Below, one piece after another: positions 22,754 through 29,965 of a stretch of 40,241 nt of DNA. Origin of the DNA: Selenomonas sp. Lineage in GTDB: Bacteria > Bacillota > Negativicutes > Selenomonadales > Selenomonadaceae. The DNA lies in NCBI RefSeq assembly GCF_022771645.1, contig NZ_JALFCU010000025.1:1-40241 (forward strand), read 5' to 3'. The notes under the pieces are model-generated. The model was not told the DNA's origin and did no database searches. It saw nothing but the letters and a program-made list of their open reading frames with translations. A program made the position numbers and the translations under genes. How positions within the stretch are numbered: position 1 is the stretch's first letter; the number at the start of each line of letters is the position of its first letter.

Positions 22754-23770
22754 ATGGCTGCAAAAAACTGGCGCACGTGCCGGCTCAATATCAACGGGAC
22801 GCCGCGCAAGCTGTCGTACAGCGACGACGCCATCAAGAAACTGTTCGAGCCGCTCCTGCGCCGCCTCACGAACCTCCACCACCGCCTCGGCCGCCGCGTC
22901 GTCGTCTTCCTCGCCGCGCCGTGCGACACGGGCAAGACGACGCTCGCGCTGTTCCTCGAGCGCCTCGCGCTCAATGGCCAGGGCTCGGGCCTCGCGCCCG
23001 TGCAGCGCCTCGGCCTCGAGGGCTTCCAGCGCGGCGCGGCCGACCTCGCAGCGACGCTCGACGCCGACGGCAAGCCGCTGTCGCCGTACGGGCCGCAGGC
23101 GTACGACCTCACGGCGCTCGCGCCGAAGCTCGCAGCGCTCGCGGCGGGCGATGACCTGCGCTGGCCCGTCTACGACCGCGCGCGGCGCGAACGCGTGCCG
23201 GACATCACGCCCGTGCGCAAGCCGATCGTCCTCGTCGAAGGCTGCTGGCTGCTGCTCAAAACGCACGGCTGGGAGACGTTCCACACGTTCGCCGACTACA
23301 CGGTCGCCATCATGGCGCAGCCGGAGAGCCTCGCCTCGCGCATCAAGAGCCGCCTGACGGCGCGCGGCCTCACGCCGCGCGAAGCCGCCGACCGCTACGA
23401 GCAGGACTACCGCCCGCACATCATGCAAGTGCTGACGGACTCGTGGCCTGCGAGCGAGACGTGGATCTACAGCGCGGACGGCGACTACGAGCCGCAGCCC
23501 GACCGCCTCGAATACTATCGCGCGAAGCAGAAGTCGACGCAGCAGGATTTTGACTCGGTCAAGCGCAAGGACGAGCCGATCTTCCGCGCGTACGAAGAGC
23601 AGATGACGAGCGGCAGCGGCAAGACGTTCGCCATCGGCTACCAGCAGGGACTCGAGACGGCGCGCCGCAACATCCTGCGCCGCCTCGCGAGCGACGGTGG
23701 CATGGGGCGCGAGGCGCTGAAGGAGACGTTCCACCTCACAGAAAAAGAGCTCCAGGACCTCTTGTCCTGA
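22754..23770 (+). CDS. P-loop kinase of the uridine/pantothenate/phosphoribulokinase group with an extra C-terminal tail
   Basis: This 338-residue protein has a Walker A motif APCDTGKTT (55-63, Lys61) after a beta strand RRVVVFLAA, then GLEGFQRGAADL and PVYDRARRERVPD, typical of the PRK/uridine kinase-like NTPases. KPIVLVEGCWLLL corresponds to the second core strand and IKSRLTARGLTPREAADRYEQDY to the lid. Such enzymes phosphorylate a nucleoside, sugar or vitamin; the substrate is not evident. The last 45 residues (GYQQGLETARRNILRRLA...LTEKELQDLL) resemble the tails of Rpn/PD-(D/E)XK family proteins rather than kinases. The start at 22754 is chosen for AAAGGAG about 10 nt upstream; the longer frame to 22529 runs through non-coding, AT-rich sequence. 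Confidence 0.8.
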   Translation: MAAKNWRTCRLNINGTPRKLSYSDDAIKKLFEPLLRRLTNLHHRLGRRVVVFLAAPCDTGKTTLALFLERLALNGQGSGLAPVQRLGLEGFQRGAADLAATLDADGKPLSPYGPQAYDLTALAPKLAALAAGDDLRWPVYDRARRERVPDITPVRKPIVLVEGCWLLLKTHGWETFHTFADYTVAIMAQPESLASRIKSRLTARGLTPREAADRYEQDYRPHIMQVLTDSWPASETWIYSADGDYEPQPDRLEYYRAKQKSTQQDFDSVKRKDEPIFRAYEEQMTSGSGKTFAIGYQQGLETARRNILRRLASDGGMGREALKETFHLTEKELQDLLS

Positions 23771-23776
23771 AGCTCT

Positions 23777-25159
23777 TCATTCATCGAGATATGATTGATA
23801 TTGTTTTTCCGCTGCGGCGGTCGCTTTTTCCCACTCGGCGTTGACCTTTTCGCCGATGAGGCGCTTGCCGTCGACGTCGGGGTGCAGGCCGTCGAGCGCG
23901 AGCTCCGTCGGCAGCACGCCGTCCGGCGTAGTGAACGCAGCTGCATCATCGATGCAGGCCTGCCGGCGGATGTACGCGTTCACGCGGGCGAAACGCGCCT
24001 GCCAGTCGTCCACGGTCGGCTCGTCGAAGACGTGCGCGATGTTCGTCGGATTGATGGGCGGCAGCGTCAAGAAGATCGGACGGATGCCGTTTGCGAGCGC
24101 GAGCACTTTCATCGCCTCGAGGTCGTCGATGACGTCATCGGGGTCGACGCCGGCGCGCAGGCTGTTCGTGCCCGTGAAGATCAAAAGGTAGCGTGGATGG
24201 AACGGCAGCACGTCGCGCTCGAAGCGCTCGCGCGTCATGGACGCGAGGTCGCCCGAGGACGACAGGTTGATGGCCGGGAAGTCGAGATACGCGAGCCAGC
24301 TGAACTCGAAGTCCGCCGGGCTGTAGGAATAATGGCCGCCGCCGTGGCTGATGCTGTCGCCGAGCACGGCGACCTGCCAACGGTCCGACGGCTCGGCGCG
24401 GACTTCGTGAAACGCCGACCACTCGCCGACGTACGCGCCACTCGGATCGACAGCGCGCACGCGCCAGGCGTACGTGCCGATACGCGGCAGGCGGTCGTAG
24501 ATCTCCGTCACGTCGGCGTGCATCGTGTCGACGAGCGTCGCTTTGCCCGCCGTCGCGTCGTCGGCCGTGCCGGCGTAGAGCTCGACCGTGTAGCCCGCCG
24601 CGCCCGCGATGCCGACCCAGTCATAGACAGGATACAGCAGCGTCGTGCCGTTGCCGTCTCCGTACTCCGAGAACACGACGGGACGGTCGTAGTCCTGCTC
24701 GTCCTCCGACGTGTAGAGCGCCGCGTACTTGCTCCATCTGCTCACGGGCTGCCCGTCAAAGCCGATGGAGCGCACGCGCCAGTAGATGGGCTGCTTGCCG
24801 AGATACGCGCCCGCGATCTCGCGCAGCGGCGCATTGTAATGGTTCGTGTAGACGGCACGCGTCGCGTAGATGCGGTGCTCGTCCGCCTCGTCGGGCTCGG
24901 TCGCGAACTCAATCTCGTAGACGACGGCCTGCGTGTCCCGGTCCCACGAGAGGAGCGGCGCGTACGCCGCCGGGCTCGCCTCCGTCGTCTCCCGCAGCCC
25001 CGTGAGCCCCTCGCCCACGGGGCTCTTCACGTCCTCGGCGCGCGGCGTGCCGTGCAGATAGAGCGCGAGGCCGCTGCCGAACGCGACGGCGAGCGCAAAG
25101 AGCATCGCGAGCGCCTTCCACTCCGGCCGTTTTTTTGCTTTCAAAGGTTCTTTTTTCAT
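23777..25159 (-). CDS. Membrane-anchored SGNH/GDSL hydrolase with fibronectin-like domains
   Basis: This 460-residue protein has a basic N terminus and one transmembrane helix (about 14-36). Two fibronectin III-like regions follow (about 65-150 and 165-265, with YWRVRSIGFDG and YAWRVRAVDPSGAYVGEWSAF). The C-terminal SGNH hydrolase domain shows VLGDSISHGGG (block I Ser), SSSGDLASM, FTGTNSLRAG (block III Asn) and DGLHPD (catalytic Asp/His). It probably acts outside the inner membrane as an esterase or deacetylase on cell-envelope glycans or exogenous carbohydrate; the substrate is not evident. The ATG at 25159 lacks a good ribosome binding site and lies 6 nt after a -10 box, so it may be read from a leaderless mRNA. 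Confidence 0.85.
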   Translation of the reverse strand: MKKEPLKAKKRPEWKALAMLFALAVAFGSGLALYLHGTPRAEDVKSPVGEGLTGLRETTEASPAAYAPLLSWDRDTQAVVYEIEFATEPDEADEHRIYATRAVYTNHYNAPLREIAGAYLGKQPIYWRVRSIGFDGQPVSRWSKYAALYTSEDEQDYDRPVVFSEYGDGNGTTLLYPVYDWVGIAGAAGYTVELYAGTADDATAGKATLVDTMHADVTEIYDRLPRIGTYAWRVRAVDPSGAYVGEWSAFHEVRAEPSDRWQVAVLGDSISHGGGHYSYSPADFEFSWLAYLDFPAINLSSSGDLASMTRERFERDVLPFHPRYLLIFTGTNSLRAGVDPDDVIDDLEAMKVLALANGIRPIFLTLPPINPTNIAHVFDEPTVDDWQARFARVNAYIRRQACIDDAAAFTTPDGVLPTELALDGLHPDVDGKRLIGEKVNAEWEKATAAAEKQYQSYLDE

Positions 25160-25165
25160 GTGTCC

Positions 25166-25171
25166 AGTATA
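25166..25171 (-). promoter_or_regulatory. Extended -10 immediately before the SGNH hydrolase ATG
   Basis: On the minus strand TGT precedes TATACT, and GTGACG stands 18 bp upstream of the -10. Transcription would start at or within one base of the ATG at 25159. Confidence 0.5.
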
Positions 25172-25254
25172 ACATGAAATCGCGCCGTCCGTCACACGGA
25201 TTCGCAAAGCCGTCGCAAAAACGACACATTTTCCCTCGCAAAGGAAGGATGCCG

Positions 25255-25482
25255 ATGAACATCATCGCAAACGCCATGATAGAAAAAAGCCTCTGCGTCG
25301 CCTGCGGCATGTGCGCAGGCGCTTGCCCGACGGTGTTCCGCATGGGAACGGACGGGCGCGCAGAGGCTTCCGGGGAAATCCCTATGGAGTTTTATGACGA
25401 CGCGCGGGACATCGCGATGGACTGCCCCGTCGGGGCGATCCGCATCGAGCGCATCGAGCGCGTCAGCCGATCATCGACTTGA
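25255..25482 (+). CDS. Small [4Fe-4S] ferredoxin
   Basis: This 75-residue protein has CVACGMCAGACP near the N terminus and a further Cys in MDCPVGAI near the C terminus, the pattern of single-cluster ferredoxins (CxxCxxC plus a distant CP), with one extra Cys. It would carry electrons in the cytoplasm. AAGGAAGG stands 6 nt before the ATG; an upstream in-frame ATG (25135) lies in the promoter of the divergent gene and is not used here. Its 3' end overlaps the 3' end of the convergent hcp gene by 20 nt. A partnership with Hcp is possible but not shown. Confidence 0.88.
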   Translation: MNIIANAMIEKSLCVACGMCAGACPTVFRMGTDGRAEASGEIPMEFYDDARDIAMDCPVGAIRIERIERVSRSST

Positions 25483-27103
25483 TATCGTCTTCGACGTTCG
25501 TGATCGTGCCGATGCCGAAATTCTTGACGAGCACGGTCGCGACGTTCGGAGAGAGGAACGCCGGGAGCGTCGGGCCGAGGTGGATGTTCTTGACGCCGAG
25601 GTGCAGCAGCGCGAGGAGCACGATGACGGCTTTCTGCTCATACCACGCGATGTTGTACGCGATTGGCAGCTCGTTGACGTCCGCGAGGCCGAAGACTTCC
25701 TTGAGCTTCAGCGCGATGAGCGCGAGGCTGTAGCTGTCGTTGCACTGGCCGGCGTCGAGCACGCGCGGGATGCCGCCGATGTCGCCGAGGCCGAGCTTGA
25801 TGTACTTGTACTTCGCGCAGCCGGCCGTGAGGATGACCGTGTCCTTCGGCAGCGCCTTCGCGAACTCCGCATAGTAGTCGCGGCTCTTCATGCGGCCGTC
25901 GCAACCCGCCATGACGACGAACTTCTTGATGGCGCCGCTCTTGACGGCGTCGACGACCTTGTCGGCGAGCGCGAAGACCTGCTCATGCGCGAAGCCGCCG
26001 ACGATCGTGCCCTGCTCGAGTTCTTTCGGAGCGGGGCATTTTTTTGCGAGCTCGATGAGCGCGGAGAAGTCTTTCGTGCCATCGGCCTGCGCCTCGATGT
26101 GCGGGCAGCCGGGGAAGCCGACCGCGCCCGTCGTGAAGATGCGCGCCTTGTAGCTGTCCTTCGGCGGCACGAGGCAGTTCGTCGTCAAGAGCACGGGACC
26201 GCCGAACGCTTCGAACTCTTCTTTCTGCTGCCACCACGCGTTGCCGTAGTTGCCCACGAAGTTGTCATATTTCTTGAAGAACGGATAGTAATGCGCCGGC
26301 AGCATCTCGCCGTGCGTGTAGACGTCGACGCCCGTGCCCTTCGTCTGCTCGAGGAGCATCTCGAGGTCGCGCAGGTCATGACCGGAAATGAGGATCGCCG
26401 GGTTCTTGCGCACGCCGAGGTCGACCTTTGTGATCTCGGGGTTGCCGTAGTGCTCCGTGTTCGCCTTGTCGAGGAGCGCCATCGTCTGTACGCCCCACTT
26501 GCCCGTCTCGAGCGTCAGCGCCGTGAGGTCGTCGCCCGTGAGCGTGTCGTCGAGGAGCTTCGCGAGCGCCTCCTGCAGGAACGCGTCGATCGTCTCGTCC
26601 TCTTCACCCAGCGCATTCGCATGCTTCAGGTACGCCGCGAGTCCTTTGAGGCCGTACGTGATGAGCTCGCGCAGGCTGCGCACGTCCTCGTTCTTCGTCG
26701 CGAGCACGCCGACATCTTCCGACGCTGCCTTCTCGTCAAACGCGGAACGCTCCGCCGTCCAGAGCGCGGCGGCCGGCAGCTGGTCCGTGCCGGAAAGGGC
26801 TTTCAAGAGTTCCGCTTTCGCCGCGAGCGTCTGCTCGATGCGGACGATGAGCGCTTCGCGGTCAAAGTTCGCATTCGTGATCGTCGCGAAGAGGTTCACG
26901 GACACCAGATGGTTGACGTCCCGGCTCACCGCTTTGCCCTCGGCGCGCGCCTGCGTCGCGACGGCCGCGAGGCCTTTCGTCGCGTAGATCAGGAGGTCTT
27001 GCATCGCTGCGACCTCCGGCTTCTTGCCGCAGACGCCGACCTGCGTGCAGCCCTGGCAGCGCGCCGTTTCCTGGCACTGGAAGCAGAACATCTTGTTTTC
27101 CAT
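25463..27103 (-). CDS. hcp: Hybrid cluster protein (Hcp, prismane; hydroxylamine/NO reductase)
   Basis: This 546-residue protein begins with the class I Hcp cluster motif, C7-x2-C10-x8-C19-x5-C25. It continues with family segments: DVGVLATKNEDVRSLRELITYGLKG, VRKNPAILISGHDLRDLEMLL, YTHGEMLPAHYYP, NYGNAWWQQ, LLTTNCLVPP, GAVGFPGCPHI, VMAGCDGR, LTAGCAKYKY, LDAGQCNDSYSL and LGPTLPAFLSPN. These supply the ligands of the 4Fe-2O-2S hybrid cluster. Hcp enzymes reduce nitric oxide (and hydroxylamine) and protect anaerobes from nitrosative stress. The ATG at 27103 has AAAAGGAG upstream. A consensus-like HcpR operator precedes the promoter. Confidence 0.96.
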   Translation of the reverse strand: MENKMFCFQCQETARCQGCTQVGVCGKKPEVAAMQDLLIYATKGLAAVATQARAEGKAVSRDVNHLVSVNLFATITNANFDREALIVRIEQTLAAKAELLKALSGTDQLPAAALWTAERSAFDEKAASEDVGVLATKNEDVRSLRELITYGLKGLAAYLKHANALGEEDETIDAFLQEALAKLLDDTLTGDDLTALTLETGKWGVQTMALLDKANTEHYGNPEITKVDLGVRKNPAILISGHDLRDLEMLLEQTKGTGVDVYTHGEMLPAHYYPFFKKYDNFVGNYGNAWWQQKEEFEAFGGPVLLTTNCLVPPKDSYKARIFTTGAVGFPGCPHIEAQADGTKDFSALIELAKKCPAPKELEQGTIVGGFAHEQVFALADKVVDAVKSGAIKKFVVMAGCDGRMKSRDYYAEFAKALPKDTVILTAGCAKYKYIKLGLGDIGGIPRVLDAGQCNDSYSLALIALKLKEVFGLADVNELPIAYNIAWYEQKAVIVLLALLHLGVKNIHLGPTLPAFLSPNVATVLVKNFGIGTITNVEDDIKSMIG

Positions 27104-27146
27104 GAAAATCGCTCCTTTTCGCTCTCTCGTTGCTTTCGATGGCTTT

Positions 27147-27188
27147 ATCTTAGCACGAACGATGTGGAGCAACAGTAACGTTTGTTAC
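27147..27188 (-). promoter_or_regulatory. hcp promoter with HcpR-like operator at -41.5
   Basis: The minus strand has TAAGAT (27147-27152) preceded by TGC, an extended -10, and no proper -35. GTAAC (27175-27179) and GTTAC (27184-27188) form a perfect inverted repeat with a 4-nt centre. With the start at 27140, the repeat is centred at -41.5, the class II activator position for Crp/Fnr proteins. As I recall, the motif proposed for the NO-responsive Crp/Fnr-family regulator HcpR in clostridia has this GTAAC-N4-GTTAC form. Confidence 0.75.
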
Positions 27189-27226
27189 AAAAAAGTTGCG
27201 GGTGCGAAATTCTCATTCGCACCCGC
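27189..27226 (-). terminator. Terminator of the 104-residue gene
   Basis: A perfect 11-bp stem (27198-27208 with 27216-27226) is followed on the minus strand by AAC and six T (27189-27194). It insulates the hcp promoter region from the gene upstream. Confidence 0.85.
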
Positions 27227-27311
27227 GGAAGTTCATATCTACAGATTCATTTGACATACAGGGGACTCCCCCTGCCACTTCGTGGCCCTCCCCCCTCTGA
27301 GAGGGGGGCTA
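27218..27311 (+). repeat. Divergent copy of the two-hairpin repeat
   Basis: It shares GCACCCGCGGAA, ATTCATTTGACATACAGGGGAC and both hairpins with the 18.8 kb and 28.6 kb copies. The stems differ in sequence but remain paired: GCCAC-TTC-GTGGC for the first, CCCCCCTCT-G-AGAGGGGGG for the second. Its left edge is shared with the terminator hairpin at 27198-27226. Confidence 0.65.
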
Positions 27312-27320
27312 GGGTGGTGA

Positions 27321-27635
27321 TTAGTAGTGCGGATGCGCTTTGACGTAGTCGACGGGACGGCTCCAGTCGACGTGCACGTCCGTGGCTTCCCAGAGGCGCG
27401 TGAGCGCGAGCTGGAACGTTTCCTTGCTCGCCCACGGCTCGATTGTCTCTTCCGTGAAGTCCATGAGCGTCTCGTGCGGGACCTGGAGCGTGAGCTTTTT
27501 GCCGAGGAACGCTTCGGCTTTCGCCCGGCCTTCGTCGTTTGCGAGGTTCACGGTGATTTTCTTCGCGTCCGCATCGTAATCGATCCAGCCGAGGTCGTCG
27601 CCGTAGCTGACGGCGACGCTATATGGTTCTGTCAT
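27321..27635 (-). CDS. Conserved-looking small protein of unknown function
   Basis: This 104-residue protein has no signal peptide, membrane segment or motif I recognise. It is acidic, with WIDYDADAKKITVNLANDEGRAKAEAFLGKKLTLQVP near the start and WSRPVDYVKAHPHY at the end, and is probably cytoplasmic. It looks genuine because AAAAGGAG precedes its ATG by about 8 nt, it has a promoter with a perfect TATAAT, and it ends in a strong terminator. No operon partner helps with function. Confidence 0.75.
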   Translation of the reverse strand: MTEPYSVAVSYGDDLGWIDYDADAKKITVNLANDEGRAKAEAFLGKKLTLQVPHETLMDFTEETIEPWASKETFQLALTRLWEATDVHVDWSRPVDYVKAHPHY

Positions 27636-27647
27636 GAAAAATGCTCC

Positions 27648-27697
27648 TTTTCAAAAGTTCTTTCATCCATTATAATAGCTCGCGACGGAATTGTACA
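27648..27697. promoter_or_regulatory. Overlapping divergent promoters sharing one palindromic -10
   Basis: ATTATAAT (27669-27676) supplies TATAAT on both strands. On the plus strand TTTTCA (27648-27653) lies 17 bp upstream; on the minus strand TGTACA (27692-27697) lies 17 bp upstream. They serve the DUF441 gene (plus) and the 104-residue gene (minus). Polymerase cannot occupy both at once. Confidence 0.65.
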
Positions 27698-27737
27698 CCT
27701 TGCAAACATTTTTTTCAACGACAAAGAAAGACAGGCG

Positions 27738-28208
27738 ATGGATTTGTATACGGAAATCACGACGCTGCTCGCCGTGCTCGTGCTCGCGTACTTCGGTCAC
27801 AACATGACGGTCGTCTACGCGACGGGCATCGTGCTCGCGCTGAAAGTCATCAGCCTCCTCGGCCTCACGGCGCCGCTCGCGGCGCTCGGCTCGCACGGGC
27901 TCAACTGGGGCATCATCCTCCTGACGGCCGCCATCCTCGTGCCGATCGCGACGGGCGAGATCACGATCTCCACGATGATCGACTCGTTCAAATCCGCGCC
28001 CGGCCTCATCGCCATCACGGCCGGCCTGCTCGCCGCCATCGCGGGCGGCGGCGGCGTGAAGCTGCTCTCGGAGGACACGGAGCTCATCCCCGCGCTGATC
28101 ATCGGGACGATGGTCGGCGTCATCGCGTTCAAGGGCGTGGCCGTCGGCCCGCTCATCGCCGGCGGACTGACGTATTTCGTCATGTTTCTCCTGCGGTCGT
28201 TCCATTGA
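27738..28208 (+). CDS. DUF441 (YeaL-type) membrane protein
   Basis: This 156-residue protein has four hydrophobic segments and matches DUF441: HNMTVVYATGIVLALKV, HGLNWGIILLTAAILVPIATGEI, GLIAITAGLLAAIAGGGGVKLL, and IIGTMVGVIAFKGVAVGPLIAGG. It is an inner-membrane protein of unknown function, conserved across Gram-negative bacteria and Firmicutes. The ribosome binding site is weak (AAAGACAGG). It is followed by the 6S RNA promoter. Confidence 0.9.
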   Translation: MDLYTEITTLLAVLVLAYFGHNMTVVYATGIVLALKVISLLGLTAPLAALGSHGLNWGIILLTAAILVPIATGEITISTMIDSFKSAPGLIAITAGLLAAIAGGGGVKLLSEDTELIPALIIGTMVGVIAFKGVAVGPLIAGGLTYFVMFLLRSFH

Positions 28209-28266
28209 CGCACGAAAGTCCTGCGAAAAAAAGTCGAAAGAATTGCTTTTTGCACCTTGTCAAGAC

Positions 28267-28295
28267 TTGTATCCAAAAAACTTTTATGCTATAGT
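28267..28295 (+). promoter_or_regulatory. Promoter of the 6S RNA gene
   Basis: TTGTAT (28267-28272), a 17-bp spacer and TATAGT (28290-28295) preceded by TGC (extended -10). The start falls near 28302. Confidence 0.8.
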
Positions 28296-28301
28296 AACAC
28301 T

Positions 28302-28495
28302 CAAAGAAGGAACCGCCTGGGATGTGCGTGGGCTTCAGATTATGTCGAACCTACACGTTTATAAGGGAACCCGATTTGATTCTCGTGGACGTTCACTCGC
28401 AAGTTACGAATCAACGGAAGCGCGACTTAAGGTACCCACCTGCAATTCGCAGGTTTTCGACATAGTAAGCGAACGGCATTTTGGACCCCTTTTTT
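28302..28495 (+). ncRNA. ssrS: 6S RNA
   Basis: This transcript of about 190 nt has no credible reading frame but carries sequence blocks I recognise from bacterial 6S RNAs: GTCGAACCTACACGTTTATA, AAGGGAACCCGATT, and GCGACTTAAGGTACCCACCTGC-type sequence near 28415-28443. The two halves can fold into a long interrupted hairpin with a central bubble: CGTGGACGTTC..., TTGATTCTCGT/ACGAATCAACGG, and a CCTGCAATTCGCAGG side stem at 28439-28453. 6S RNA mimics an open promoter and binds sigma-A RNA polymerase in stationary phase. The promoter is strong, and the 3' end is a run of six T at 28490-28495. Identity is from memory of the motif, not from a covariance search. Confidence 0.85.
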
Positions 28496-28531
28496 AAAGA
28501 GCGTTGCCGACTCCTGTCGGCAACGCTCTTT
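28496..28531 (+). terminator. Strong hairpin directly after 6S RNA
   Basis: A perfect 16-bp stem (28496-28511 with 28516-28531) closes a TCCT loop immediately after the T run that ends the 6S RNA. With AAAGAGC at one side and GCTCTTT at the other it can act as a terminator in either direction. Confidence 0.85.
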
Positions 28532-28554
28532 CGCGTATATTAACTTTTCGTGCT

Positions 28555-28651
28555 CGCACCCGCGAAGAGTCATTCTGTACGAATTCATTGAACGTACAGG
28601 GGACCCTTTCCACCGCTTCGCGGTCCCCCTTCCCCTGAGGGGAAGGCTGCT
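28555..28651 (+). repeat. Two-hairpin repeat copy, nearly identical to the 18.8 kb copy
   Basis: From GCACCCGCGAA through GTACGAATTCATTGAACGTACAGGGG to the hairpins ACCGC-TTC-GCGGT (28612-28624) and the 9-bp stem 28628-28636 with 28638-28646. It lies at the 3' end of dinB. No inverted left end is present, so this is a solitary right half. Confidence 0.75.
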
Positions 28652-28659
28652 CTTTGCCG

Positions 28660-29799
28660 TTACTTTATGATGTCTCTCCCGAATCGTTGCTTCAACGCAT
28701 CTACGACTCCGTAGAGGCGTTCTTTTTTTGCGTTTGTTTCCTCGCCGAACAGCGCGAGCTCTTCGCTCTCATCGAAGTTGCTGCCGCTGATGCCGAGGAG
28801 GCGGATGCCGCCCGTCGGGTGGAGGTCATGATAGAGCTGCTTCGCGACGGCGTAGAGCTCGTCGTCGAAGTTCGTCGGGCGGCCCAAAGTCCGGCTGCGC
28901 GTCCAGGTGTGGAAGTCGCCGCGCCGCACCTTCAGCGTGATCGTGCGCGCCTTGCGGCCCGCTTTGCGGAGGCGCCAGCCGACTTCGCCCGCGAGGTAGT
29001 GGAGCGCGCGCTCGATGTCTGCTTGTGCGCGGAGGTCTTCCGTGAACGTCTCTTCCCTGCCGATGGATTTTTGCGGGCCGCGCGGCGCGACGGGGCGGTC
29101 GTCAAGGCCATGGCTCAGCGCGCGGAGCTGCGCCGCCGTCTTTTCGCCAAAGCTCTTTTTGAGCGTCGCCTCCGGCAGCTTCGCGAGGTCGCCGACCGTG
29201 CGCACGCGCAGCGTCAGGAGATGCTGCTCCGTCTTCTTGCCGACGCCCCAGATGCGGCTGACAGGCAGCGGCCAGAGGAACGCGCGGATGCCCGCCGCGT
29301 CTTGCGGGACTTCCACGAGGCCGTCCGGCTTTTCGAGGTCGGACGCGATCTTCGCGAGGAATTTGTTCGGCGCGATGCCGACGGAGGCGACGAGCTGCGT
29401 TTTCTCGCGGATTTCGCGCTTCAGGCGCACGGCGTAGTCGTGCGGCGACGTCATCAGGCGCTCCATGCCCGTCATGTCGAGGAACGCCTCGTCGATGGAC
29501 AGCGGCTCGACGACGGGCGAAAACGCATGGAAAATCTCGAAGACGTCGTGCGACGCCGCCTGGTACAGCGGATAGTTGCCCTCGATGAAGATGCCTTGCG
29601 GGCAGAGGCGCTGCGCCCTCTCCATCGGCATGGCGGAGTGGACGCCGTATGTCCGCGCCTCGTACGAGCACGTCGAGACGACGCCGCGCCCGGCGAGGCC
29701 GCCGATGATGAGGGGTTTCCCTCGGTACTCCGGGTGTTCGCGCTGCTCGACGGCCGCGAAGAACGCGTCCATGTCGACGTGGAAAATGGTGCGATTCAT
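28660..29799 (-). CDS. dinB: DNA polymerase IV (Y family)
   Basis: This protein of about 379 residues has the Y-family polymerase motifs: FHVDMDAFFAAVEQ at the N terminus, VVSTCSYEARTYGVHSAMPMERAQRLCP, PLSIDEAFLDMTG with the catalytic Asp-Glu, IASDLEKPDGL, VSRIWGVGKKTEQHL (helix-hairpin-helix region) and a C-terminal little-finger domain (RRGDFHTWTRSRTLGRPT). It carries out error-prone translesion synthesis. GAAGGAA precedes the ATG at 29799; another ATG two codons upstream is possible. No LexA box was recognised upstream. Confidence 0.95.
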   Translation of the reverse strand: MNRTIFHVDMDAFFAAVEQREHPEYRGKPLIIGGLAGRGVVSTCSYEARTYGVHSAMPMERAQRLCPQGIFIEGNYPLYQAASHDVFEIFHAFSPVVEPLSIDEAFLDMTGMERLMTSPHDYAVRLKREIREKTQLVASVGIAPNKFLAKIASDLEKPDGLVEVPQDAAGIRAFLWPLPVSRIWGVGKKTEQHLLTLRVRTVGDLAKLPEATLKKSFGEKTAAQLRALSHGLDDRPVAPRGPQKSIGREETFTEDLRAQADIERALHYLAGEVGWRLRKAGRKARTITLKVRRGDFHTWTRSRTLGRPTNFDDELYAVAKQLYHDLHPTGGIRLLGISGSNFDESEELALFGEETNAKKERLYGVVDALKQRFGRDIIK

Positions 29800-29854
29800 T
29801 GGCATTTCCTTCGCAGATACAATCGATGAAATTGATACGGCCTACCTCCACCAC

Positions 29855-29952
29855 ACCCACCACCGCTTCGCGGTCCCCCTCCCTCGGAGAGGGAGGCTAT
29901 CATTTGCGAGCCTTTCGTGCTTAACCTAATGACATTGCCTCTGAGGGGAGGC
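29855..29952 (+). repeat. Two-hairpin repeat copy between dinB and the SNF2 gene
   Basis: First hairpin ACCGC-TTC-GCGGT (29862-29874); second stem 29878-29885 with 29889-29896. The following TTAACCTAATGACATTGCC resembles the flank of the 2379-2616 element (TTAACTTAATGCCATTGCC). The 160-bp gap holds nothing else that I can support except the start region of dinB. Confidence 0.7.
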
Positions 29953-29965
29953 GTAATTTTTGAGC

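Noticed and set aside
28243..28497. 84-codon open frame covering the 6S RNA
   Set aside because: It begins before the RNA promoter, lacks a ribosome binding site, and its sequence is explained by 6S RNA motifs.
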